From the NCBI GenBank assembly GCA_020631735.1, contig CM036231.1, forward strand, positions 5,483,831-5,547,830: a stretch of DNA of 64,000 bases. The letters run 5' to 3'. Source of the stretch: Saccharum officinarum (lineage: Eukaryota; Streptophyta; Magnoliopsida; Poales; Poaceae). The notes beneath the pieces were generated by a model. It searched no databases. It was not told the origin of the DNA and saw only the letters and a list, made by a program, of their open reading frames with translations. Below, piece by piece: positions 48,001 to 56,942 of the stretch (position 1 is the first letter of the stretch; the number at the start of each line of letters is the position of its first letter). The position numbers and the translations under genes are program-made.

Positions 48001-49302
48001 TAGATGGGATTCCCTCTCCCTAAAGAGGGTGTTCACTATCAACAAGTCATAGGCCAACGCGAAGTTCAAAACATCCTCCCCCTCTTGATTCCTACTACCA
48101 CATATCCAAACCCCCATGCACCCGCTCGAAACCTACATTAATCGCACCAACATGGCCATTGAGGTCTCCTCCTATGAAGAGTTTCTCGCTGATAGGCACG
48201 GCACTAACCATCCTATCAAGAGCTTCCCAAAACTGCCTCTTGGTGCCCTCGCTAAGACCTACCTGAGGGGCATAAGCACTGATCACATTCAGAACCGAAT
48301 CTCCAACTACCAGCTTGACCAAGATAATCCGGTCGCCTTGCCTCCTAACATCAACGACTCCATCCTTAAGGCTCCTATCAATCAAGATGCCTACACCATT
48401 CCTACCTGATGTTGACCCCGTGTACCAAAGTTTGAAGCCAGTATCCTCCACCTCCTTCGCCTTCTGGCCCTTCCATTTAGTCTCATGAACGCATAGAATA
48501 TTTACACACCTCCTAATTGCTGCATCGACTAGCTCTCTTAGCTTACCCGTTAGGGACCCTACGTTCCAGCTACCTAGACGAATCCTAGTTGGCTCGGCTA
48601 GCTTCCTTACCCTTCACACGCATTAAATTAAGTTATGGCTACAAGCATGAAACCTACCCCAACTTGCTTGGGACAAAAGGCTATGTTGTTGTTGTTGATG
48701 GCTACAAGCATGGAACCTCATCTAATCATATCCATATTTACCAGTTCCCACCAGCAATAACAGAGGCATATGGATTAGACATTAATTAAAAGTTACTAAT
48801 CCACCAGAAACAATGATTTACCTTTATATCAACCGCTACTTTCTTGTCCCCAATGGTCCTTCCCTCTCCAACAGCAACAACCTCACCTCCTTGCGGTTTA
48901 GTCTGCGCGGTAGATGGAAGCAAGATGCCACCAACTGTCTTCTCTTCGGCAGCACCAAGCTTCACAAGCACCCTATCTCCCAGAGGCTTCAGTGAAGTGT
49001 ACTGCAACATGACATCATAGTGAACTCAATGCTGAAAGCCATACACAAGCATAACTACATTCTACAAAACACTTGGAAGTGAATCGTGAGCATTCAGGCT
49101 AAAATTGGGCGCACGATGCAACCCAAAGCCACAGACTACGTCTGTATACCTTTGGGGTGACGACAGTGGCAGCCTTCACGACCAGGCTACGGACGGAGCG
49201 CCTCGATGAGCAGACCCGGAGCGTTGCGGGCTGAGAGACTAGGCCCTTGTTCGTGAAGGCCACAGCGGCGACTCCAGCACCAGAGAGCTGCACCGACGAC
49301 AT
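42087..49302 (-). CDS. CPN20: Chloroplast 20-kDa co-chaperonin (two Cpn10 domains)
   Basis: Five coding exons give 246 aa: 49150-49302, 48822-49001, 42695-42850, 42445-42522 and 42087-42260. All join in phase 0 with GT-AG borders. Residues 1-45 form a Ser/Arg-rich plastid transit peptide (ends ...[10 protein letters not shown]). Two GroES-like domains follow. The first (about 52-149) has PLGDRVLVK and mobile loop [16 protein letters not shown]; the second (about 150-246) has PLNDRVLIK and loop [16 protein letters not shown]. Each ends in a [10 protein letters not shown] / [10 protein letters not shown] strand. The protein caps the plastid Cpn60 chaperonin in the stroma; family members also help activate Fe superoxide dismutase. 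Intron 2 is about 6 kb and full of transposons. A donor-like AAG/GTACC at 49749 suggests a further intron in the 5' leader. Length and order match the family. Confidence 0.96.
42930..43284. mobile_element. Tourist-like MITE in CPN20 intron 2
   Basis: GAGCATCTCCAGCAATACTA at the left, GGAGATGCTC at the right, with TTA duplications (42927-42929 and 43285-43287). It begins about 80 bp upstream (in transcription) of the exon 3 acceptor, so it is very close to the splice site. Confidence 0.85.
43931..43972. repeat. Compound microsatellite C19-(AC)n in CPN20 intron 2
   Basis: Nineteen C, then ACACACACACGCACACGCACA. In the CPN20 transcript this reads as a GU tract followed by G19. Confidence 0.9.
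44547..44914 (-). mobile_element. 5'-truncated RTE-type LINE fragment
   Basis: This is the last 368 bp of the LINE at 45683-48640, on the minus strand. It includes a frame ending [20 protein letters not shown] and the tail 'ggacaaaaggctatgttgttg'. Exact 18-bp target duplications flank it (44529-44546 and 44915-44932). Confidence 0.92.
45206..45409. mobile_element. hAT-type MITE, copy 2, in CPN20 intron 2
   Basis: Ends TAAGGATGAAAACGG and TAGGGATGAAAACGG, with exact 8-bp duplications CTCACAAA (45198-45205 and 45410-45417). Same family as 14701-14927, but with its CG sites kept. Confidence 0.9.
45683..48640 (-). pseudogene. RTE-type LINE in CPN20 intron 2
   Basis: Read from about 48600 leftward. 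The endonuclease starts [19 protein letters not shown] and includes [18 protein letters not shown] and [11 protein letters not shown] linker follows, then the reverse transcriptase, with [43 protein letters not shown] and FRYLGSMLQ. The C-terminal part ends [11 protein letters not shown]...[11 protein letters not shown]. The 3' end 'gggacaaaaggctatgttgttg' sits at 45683-45715. It is broken by frameshifts and stops near 46930, 47740 and 48100. Motif A reads FIGLEKAYD, with Gly for the catalytic Asp expected in FIDLEKAYD. No clean target duplication was found. Confidence 0.88.
48656..48697 (+). mobile_element. 42-bp LINE 3'-end insertion
   Basis: Only the terminal ACCCCAACTTGCTTGGGAC...(TTG)n of the RTE LINE is present, in plus orientation. 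It is framed by 21-bp direct repeats (48635-48655 and 48698-48718, one mismatch). This is an extreme 5' truncation, beside the opposite-strand LINE. Confidence 0.8.
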
Positions 49303-49831
49303 TCTCGCGTGTGCTCTCTGAACGATTAGAAGCTGCAGTTTCAGACAGACACGAACTGAGCTTAAATTGGTCAAAAACCAACCTAACATCCAGGGCAATG
49401 TCACAACATCGAAATCTCAATTGAAACTAGAGAAATGACGGAAACAACGAAAAATAAGTGCCAATTTCTTCAGATTCAACCGCAGAAAAAAAAAACTGCA
49501 TTAGTCAACCAATCCCCCTCGCACCTAGAGCAGATTATAGTCCATTCGATCCACGCACATAGGAGAACTCAATTAAATCAAGCGCGCCTATTGCAGTACC
49601 AAACACCTAACTGAATCTACACGCCGATCCACAAAACGAGAAAAGAGGGACCCCAATTGGATCGGAGCACATCAAACTGACTCCCCAATCCCACTCCTAA
49701 ACCCGCCAAATCCAACACCCAGCAAGGGAGAATCCCAGAGGGTGGTACCTTATGGCTGGGGCCGCCTGTGGCTGCTTCGGAATCCGGCTGCCGTGTGTGA
49801 GAAGAGTTGGGGGCAGAGGACGGGAGAAGAT

Positions 49832-49894
49832 AAACCCTATGCTAGGAGAGTAGAGCAGCGGCGTCGAGCTAAAGCCCAGCCCCACCTTTTTATC
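49832..49894 (-). promoter_or_regulatory. CPN20 promoter region: TATA-like box and telo-box
   Basis: On the minus strand GGATAAAAAGG (49884-49894) is a plausible TATA box. About 45 bp downstream lies TAGGGTTTA (telo-box AAACCCTA at 49832-49839), common near the start of housekeeping plant genes. The transcription start is inferred, not seen. Confidence 0.45.
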
Positions 49895-50168
49895 CCCAAC
49901 GCCAGCGCGTCCGCTGCGCCGCGGCCGCCCGGTTACCCTGCACCGATTTGGGCTTGCGCACGGGAGTTTCGACTAGTTTGGATGGATTTGGGCGGGGTAA
50001 GCTGCTCCGGAGGGTTACGGTACCGGCCTATACCGAGCGGGGTTAACCGCTTGGCTTTGGTTGGTTGGTGGTGCGTGCCTGGTGCGTAGCGACCGGATGG
50101 TTCTGGAACGTCCTAGGGACTGGGTTTGAAATGGCCTAGACCCCTGTTTGGCAGCTGACAAACTTTGG

Positions 50169-50294
50169 TCCTGTTTATTCGGATTATAATTCGTTTTTTT
50201 CAGTTTGTTTTTTTTGCTAGAACAGTATTTTTCTCTCATAATAAATTAGCCAACCGTGTTTTTCAGCCGGCTTATCAGCACAGCCGAACGGCTC
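50169..50294. mobile_element. MITE sharing a family with 62693-62821
   Basis: It runs 'cctgtttattcggattataa' to 'gataagccggctg' (reversed), and corresponds to 62693-62821 on the other strand. A 'ttctctcataataaa' core is shared. Confidence 0.65.
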
Positions 50295-50308
50295 CTCTAT
50301 CAGAAGCC

Positions 50309-50716
50309 CTGTTTAGTTGCCACCAAAAACTTTTCATCCCGTCTCAACGAATGTTTGACATATGTATAGAGCATTAAATATAAATAAAAAAATAACTAAT
50401 TGCATAAGGTCTTTGGTGGGTGTCACATCGGATGTTTCATGGGATGTCGGAAGGGGTGTTCGCATACTAATAAAAAACTAATTACATAACTCGCCTGAAA
50501 ACAGCGAGATGAATTTGTTAAGCCTAATTAATTCGTCATTAGCACATGTGTACTGTAGCAATTATGGCTAATCATGGACTATTTAGGCTTAAAAGAGTTG
50601 TCTCGCAAAATCCATGCAAACTATGCAATTAGTTATTTTTTATCTATATTTAATGTTCTATGCATAATATTCGATGGGACGAGGTGAAAAGTTTTTGGGT
50701 GGGAACTAAACAGGGC
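50309..50716. mobile_element. MITE with inverted ends CCCTGTTTAGTTGCC / GGGAACTAAACAGGG
   Basis: Ends are CCCTGTTTAGTTGCCACC and, reversed, CCCTGTTTAGTTCCCACC. The interior has 'gcattaaatataaataaaaa' and a matching right arm. A 50-bp stretch at 50408-50460 breaks the left arm. A second short inverted-end unit, 'attttgccacg...cgtggcaaaatt', follows at 50717-50872. Confidence 0.7.
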
Positions 50717-51255
50717 CCAAATTTTGCCACGCTAAAGACTTGGCAAGCCAAAGTTTTTGCTAGTATTTGGTTTGCTACTAAAACTTGCTAACCTCTCACA
50801 TTTAGCTTGCCAAATCTTTGACTATTTTTTACCCAACTTTCGGCTGTCAAATCTTTAACGTGGCAAAATTTAATCACAAACCAAGCAGGCCCTAAAAAAA
50901 CAGAAGGGATAGCGCCCAAACGTCTGCACGGACGGCGCGTCTAAACGCAGCTCCCGCGTGTTATCTCGCACCATATACCATCACCTGAGTCTACATCTTT
51001 TCCGGTGCTCATGCCCCCGTGTCTGGACGTCGCACAGCGCTGTGCCCATCCCGCCCCAGCAGCCCATCCCGCACCCGCGCTCATTCCTAGGCCCACGTGG
51101 GTCCTGTCACCTGCCGTGTCTATGGATGCACGCCACGAAGGCGTCAGCTGGCCACAGGTGCCCGCACGGTGACTCTCGACGACGCCCTTCAACACCAGCA
51201 GGCAGCTGTCCGTCAGCCACCGGCTTCATTGAAATATGTGCTCTCCTAGATTTAC

Positions 51256-51620
51256 TTTTGAAACATTAAGATAAAACACTTGCAACATACGTTTGAAACA
51301 GATAAAACACTTGAAAAATACGCTTGAAACATACGTGTATAGCCATAGCAACATATGCAACATCGAGATCTACTTTTACAACATCCAGATAAAACACTTG
51401 CAACATAAGTCTGAAACATCTGAAACACGCTTGAAACATGCGTATAGAGCCATAGCAAACATATGCAACATCCAGATAAAATACTTGAAACATACGTTTG
51501 AAACATAGGCTTACAACATGCATATATTATCATTACAACACATGCAACATCGCAGATCTAATTTTGTAGCGTCCAGATAAAACACTTGAAACATAAATTC
51601 TAAGACTCCTAAAACACTTG
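51256..51620. repeat. GAAACACTTGCAACATA repeats, second array
   Basis: About a dozen variants of the unit at 40452-41050, same orientation. Minus-strand frames over it are repeat artefacts. Confidence 0.8.
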
Positions 51621-52976
51621 AAAAACACAGAACGTCGCCAATAGCTACGGTTTACCTGGTGTGGAACTACGGTAGCCAGCAAGTTCGGGTCATGGGGATG
51701 TTGAGAGCAACGGCTGGCGACCTCCTCCTGGTGGTGTGGTGCACGCCGTAGCTGCGACAACCAAGATGGACGGGGCACGGCAAAGGACGCCCTACGTAGC
51801 TGTAGGGTCAAGATGGTGGACTAGAGGGGGGTGAATAATCCTTTCTAAAATTTAATTGCGTTGGCTAACCGAAACAAGTGCATAATTAAATCTATCGATC
51901 TAGCCAAGACTACACCCCTCTACCTAAGTTTTCTAGCACCTTGTAAAGATCCTAATTAAGCAACTAAGGTGCTAAGTTTAGTAAGAGCTCACCTAATCAA
52001 TTCTAGAGCAAAGGTCACATAAACCTATGCACTAATACTTTGCTAACCGGGGGAGCTCCTACACAACTAGTAAGCAAAAGCACAAAGCTCCTAGGCTCAC
52101 TAGCGATGCTCAATAACAAGGCAACCAATGCTAAATTAGATAGCGCAAATTACTTAGCTACACAAACTAAGCAATGTGACTAACAAGATTACACAAACCA
52201 AATTATTCACGCAATGGGAGCTACTTCTATGCTACACAAGCAAGAAGATAACTAGCTAGTTGCATAAACACAACTAGATATGAGAGCAACTACATAAGCA
52301 CAAAGTATATACGTGAAAGTAATACAAGCTTGTGTTTCGAGGATTGCAAACCAACGGGATGAACAAGGTTGACACGAAGATTTCTATCCCGAGGTTCACG
52401 TGTTTGCCAACACGCTAGTCCCCGTTGAGACAAGCTCCAAGGTTGTCGCCGGTCCTCTGGCTCTTCTCGTTGTGGCGATACACCCACTTGTTGGATCACG
52501 AGCTAATTGACTATCAAGAGTCAAACCCTCAGCGGGTGCCACACATCCACTCACAAGATGGGGATCCTCCAAGCCACGAGCTCTAGCACTTGACCTGGCC
52601 GGACTACTTATCGCCCTTCGCGTCTCGCTTTACTAGAGTTGCTCTTCGCGGCTCCCGCGGAGCGAGCACAATGCCCCTCACAAAGCTTCTCCGGAGCCTC
52701 GCACAATCTTATTGCGAGCTTCGACGGAGCCTCAAGCCACCAAGCCGTCTAGGAGGTAGCAACCTCCAAGAGTAACAAGCACCACCGGCTTGCAACTCGA
52801 ACACCTAGTGTCACTCGATGCAATCCTCACGATGCAACGTACTAGAATCACACTCACTCGCAATCGATTCGCATTCTTGCAAGCACAAGTGAGTTAGAGG
52901 CTCTCTTAGCACTCCCAAAGCATGGACACTAAGTACCAAAGGGTGTCAAGCGCCAGCCAAGGTCGGCCACCATAAG

Positions 52977-53008
52977 TATTTATAGCCCCACAAACGAATA
53001 TAGCCGTT
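52977..53008 (-). promoter_or_regulatory. Core promoter of LTR D
   Basis: AACGGCTA (core 53004-53008, minus strand), then 19 nt, then TATAAATA (52977-52984). Spacing is as in LTR A. Confidence 0.6.
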
Positions 53009-53032
53009 GGCCCCTTCACTGGGCGTCTTTCG

Positions 53033-53500
53033 GATCGACCGGACGTGCTGCACCGCGTCCGGTTACTCGCAGCCGTCCATGTGTCGCCCTGCGTTCAACG
53101 TCATTCGCGTGATCTCAATGGTCGACTCAGCGCCCTAACGGTCATCGAGCGACCGGACGCGCTGCTCAATCGACCGGACGCGCCGATCGCACAGCGCCTG
53201 CGCTCGCGAAGCATCAACTGGACACGCTGCTAAAGTTGACCAGACGTGTTACAGCCGGCGTCCAGTTTGAGTTTAGTAAGCACCCACGCATGGCCGGACG
53301 CGTCCGGTCGATCGTGACCAGACGCGCCACCATGTCTGATCGACCCTTCGCATTCGCTGTCCCTCTAGCACCTGACCGGACGCGGTGTCCGCGAGTGACC
53401 GGACACGCTGGTGCAAAACCCTAGCGACCCACGCCTGACTGCTGCTGCCACTGCCGAACGTGTCCGGTCATACCGTGACCGCGTCCGATCCAGCGTCCGG
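53033..53500. repeat. GACCGGACGCG / CGCGTCCGGTC word array of LTR D
   Basis: At least twelve copies or close variants in both orientations (near 53037, 53057, 53150, 53171, 53233, 53294, 53318, 53375, 53397, 53459, 53481 and 53491), some joined as palindromes (CCGGACGCGTCCGG at 53293). The array ends about 25 bp upstream of the promoter's AACGG motif. Confidence 0.8.
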
Positions 53501-54703
53501 TCACCCCAGAGACCTCAGTTCGCCTCTGTTTCTTCGCCGAATCCTGTCTCGCAAGCTCGGCAAGAGGGAGAGAGTCTCCACACTTCTCCACCTCTCAAAC
53601 GACACCTCCTTTGCAAATGTGCCAACACCACCAAGTGTACAACACCATGTGCATGTGTGTTAGCATTTTCACAATCATTTTAAACCACTCAACTTGCCAC
53701 GCTACTTGATCCTAGCGATGCATAGTTAGATCACTCGAGTTGCACTAGATGACCGATATGCAAACAAGTTTGCCCCTCTTGATAGTATGGCCATCTATCC
53801 TAAACCCGTCATACACTTCTCTACACAACCTTTGACCGGTGAAATAAAATGCCCTAGGTTATACCTTTGCCTTGCGCATTCCATTCCTCTTCTTCGATGT
53901 TGATGCAACACATGCACCAACCAATCACTAAATGATATGATCCACTTTATATCATCATGTGACCGTATTGGTTCATCGATCTTGACCTCACTTACTCTTC
54001 ACCGTTGCATTGGTCCATCGCGCCAAGTCTTGCTCAAGCTTCACCGTCACACGCAGTCTCTCGCTTCAAAGCCTCTGACTTGCCCTTCACACTTGCAACC
54101 GGTCCATCGAGCTAAGTCATGTCTTGATCTTCTCCACCTTGATCACATGACTCAATGTCATGTCTCACGTGCAATAAGCTCCTCCATCATTACATGTGCA
54201 AGCTTTGCAACATCTCCAAGTCATTTCCACCTCCATGGCATATGTTGCTCACACACATGTACCTGTGGACTAATCACCTGTGTATCTCACATAAAACACA
54301 ATTAGTCCATCTAAGTTGTCACTCAATTACCAAAACCAAACAAGGACCTTTCAGCAGCGCGAGATATGATGGAGCCGCAGCGCTGCACGAGATTGGGGCA
54401 GGGCGTGGCGCGGGGTGGGGCACGACGGGGATGGTCGTGGTAGAGTGGGGCCGGTGGACGGCACGCGCGGTATGTGGATGGTGTGGCGGACACGGCCGCT
54501 GCGAGCGGACAGCGCGGTGAAAGCTGCCGCTGCAGTCGGGAGTGAGGATGTTCGCAGCAGGCAGATGAGTTGGAGAGGCCACAGGCCCATTATCTGTTTG
54601 GACCCAATCGCTACGCAGGGAACTGGGTAGCCGGACTAATACGCCCGGATGGACGCCCTACCCATAGCATTATCAATTAAGAAAATCAATCTTCTATTTA
54701 TAA

Positions 54704-55124
54704 GAACATCTCCAAGAGTTTTAAAAACACACTCTCAATCTTAATTTTTTAGTAAGATTGAAAACTTGCTCTGCAACAACTTCCTATCTTAACTCACAAT
54801 CTTTCCGCGCTTGGTAAAAATCGACCTAATCCGTGGAAATATACACGTGTATCGATCGATGAATCCGAACATGGAAAGATATGGAAAAGAATAAGAGGTA
54901 GGACGGGGTTTCTAATGGAAATATACAAGAAAGAAAAAAGTATAAAAGTGGTTAGTGTGATTTGAAAATATTACAAGATTACTTATGCAAATTGCCTTCC
55001 ATATTTTAGATCAAGATTTTAAAACTGTTGGTAAGCTCAACAAATATGCTCCTAACATTTTTTTAGCTACTTGAAAACTCATTGATTTACTTATTGTTGT
55101 TTTGGGAAACTATTGGAGATGCTC
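54704..55124. mobile_element. Tourist-like MITE
   Basis: GAACATCTCCAAGAGTTTT at the left and GAGCATCTCCAATAGTTTCC reversed at the right, with TAA duplications (54701-54703 and 55125-55127). The interior is AT-rich. Confidence 0.8.
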
Positions 55125-55281
55125 TAAAACTGTCATATATAGAAATTGAATGAAAAAATAAGCTCCAAATTCTTTTTCTCATTCCTTACTTGCTAGGAGG
55201 TAATACCGTTACTATTCTTTATCAATCTCCGAACATCTCTCCACTCTCGCTCAGAGAAGAGAAGACTCATCTAATCCCCCT

Positions 55282-55408
55282 CCCTTTTTTTAACCGGAAG
55301 ATTCCCTATTCCCATGCACTGTACATAGAAATGCGGGCACCGGGATCGAACCCGGGGTGGCCGAGTGCACGACTCGTGCTGCTGACCAAACGAGCACTCG
55401 CTCGTTCC
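55282..55408 (-). mobile_element. tRNA-related SINE, second family
   Basis: On the minus strand, 'gagtgctcgtttggtcagca' is followed by a perfect box B within CCCCGGGTTCGATCCCGG, and the 3' end runs GGTTAAAAAAA. Imperfect direct repeats CTCATCT(A/G)A(T)CCCCCT flank it (55266-55281 and 55409-55423). A complete tRNA fold is lacking. Confidence 0.7.
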
Positions 55409-55423
55409 CTCATCTGACCCCCT

Positions 55424-56101
55424 TTCCTCACCAAGGATAGTTTCCTCTCGATGTTCATCTATGTCCACTGCGCTCTCGATCACAAGTCCACTGCCGTTGC
55501 GACTGGAATCGACGCACCATCACTAAAATCAGAACAGTCGCAACCACATAAGCCCGCCATTACTCGATCGACGCTTGAGCATTAGAGCACCTACCGCACA
55601 CACAAAGGCCGCGCAGGAGGGAGTTGACGTGCTAGGTGCACCAGCACATCGGCCCACCATGCCATCGTGTCGGGCAGGCGAGCTTGTGGACCGACAATGC
55701 CATGGCCAATAGTGGCAGCGAGAGAGGAGGAAGGGGAAGGAAAGAAACAAGAGACAAAAGAAGAAAGAAGATTTTTATCATTGACACCCACGCAGTAAAA
55801 GGAGGGGTGAGATTTTTCTAAACTGCTGCAGGCCTGCAGCAGCCCTCCTTTTATAATCTGTGAGTTATGTTTTCTCAGTCCATTTGAAGTTTCCGATGGA
55901 GCTGTTCTTAGTGCATAACTGCTTAATAAAACTACCAATATGGTGATTTTAGAGCTGTGTTGCCGATTTTCATAAAGTGAAACACAACTTTTCAAAAAAG
56001 TCTCTTGTGTCTTGGTCTCCCGAATTACTTGATCATAAACTCCTAATAAGCCTTCTTTAGATTTCTTATCACACAAACAATCTGATGCCACTAGAACCCG
56101 T
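55424..56101. other. Unassigned sequence up to the second gap
   Basis: A minus-strand open frame at 55591-56091 starts MASDCLCDKKSKEGLLGVYD and runs 166 codons. I recognise no domain, and the gap cuts off its upstream context. It could be part of a retroelement gag or chance; it is not called as a gene. Confidence 0.4.
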
Positions 56102-56201
56102 NNNNNNNNNNNNNNNNNNNNNNNNNNNNNNNNNNNNNNNNNNNNNNNNNNNNNNNNNNNNNNNNNNNNNNNNNNNNNNNNNNNNNNNNNNNNNNNNNNN
56201 N
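56102..56201. other. Assembly gap, 100 N
   Basis: Exactly 100 N; the true length is unknown. Confidence 0.98.
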
Positions 56202-56942
56202 AACAAGGCGCTAGTTAAGTTCTCGTGTTTCTAGCAAAGATGGAGAGGATTTTTTTTATGCACATTGGTTTTCTTAAACTTGCATTGCGTAACAAGGCCT
56301 AATTTGACCTACTAGCTAATACAATATTAGATCAGCTTTGAGTATAAACCAGCATAATATGCAGACAATCAAATTTGAACAAAGTGCATTAATACAGACT
56401 AATACAGTCAACCAATAAAACCGTCGATGCTAGCGTGTACAGAACATGACCCTACTGTCATACTTTTCAAGTTTTAATGTCAGTGTCTCGGTGAGAGTCT
56501 GAGAGAGATGACAAACCAAACAACGTGTTTTATGAAGCACCTAAAGGGGTACCCCAGACAATCCAGTTTTTTTTAGAGCTACTCCATAGTGTATTTGGAA
56601 CATAGTTTTGGTGGAGTGAAGCCCAAACAGGTCCATAAGATCCAAAAGGAATGAAGATGCAGCAGCTGTAGAGATCAATAGCAACAAATGGCCCCAAATG
56701 CATCCTAGTATTCAGCAACAAACAATTGTCAAGCCCCTTACCTTGCACAGCACCGGATGGATGGAAAAGGAATGTGAATTGAATTTAGCTATGTATAATT
56801 TTACACTGTATTCTGTTGTCAGGCTATTCTCCTGCTGCCTCTTTTAATATACAGCTACAAGGAATTACAGTGCGTGCTCCAACGACGCTTTTTTCTTGTG
56901 TTTTCGTACATCTCTTTTCTCTTTTTTTTTTCTTGGTTGATG
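56202..56942. other. 3' flank of the CID7-type gene
   Basis: AT-rich sequence holding the likely 3' untranslated region nearest 56942. No other feature is seen. Confidence 0.5.

Larger units (their letters stand above)
51801..54353 (-). mobile_element. Copia-type solo LTR D
   Basis: On the minus strand it begins TGAAAGGTCCTTGTTTGG at 54353 and ends ...CCATCTTGACCCTACA at 51801. The flanks are GTAGC (51796-51800) and GCAGC (54354-54358), a 5-bp duplication with one change. It is collinear with LTR A. TATAAATA is at 52977-52984. A word array of CGACCGGACGCG / CGCGTCCGGTC occupies 53033-53500. Confidence 0.85.
50906..54663. mobile_element. MULE-like element, copy 2, split by LTR D
   Basis: Left end GGGATAGCGCCCAAACG; right end, reversed, GGGTAGGGCGTCCATCC. 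It contains the GCAACATA repeat array (51256-51620) and the 'aacgtcgccaatagc...' block that also occur in copy 1. LTR D is inserted at 51801-54353. No clean 9-bp duplication is seen. Confidence 0.45.

Noticed and set aside
55320..55400. tRNA gene on the minus strand
   Set aside because: Box B is good, but no acceptor stem or anticodon arm fits; an A-rich tail and direct repeats indicate a SINE.
55591..56091. 166-codon minus-strand gene next to the gap
   Set aside because: No recognisable domain and the upstream side is missing; kept only as an unassigned stretch.
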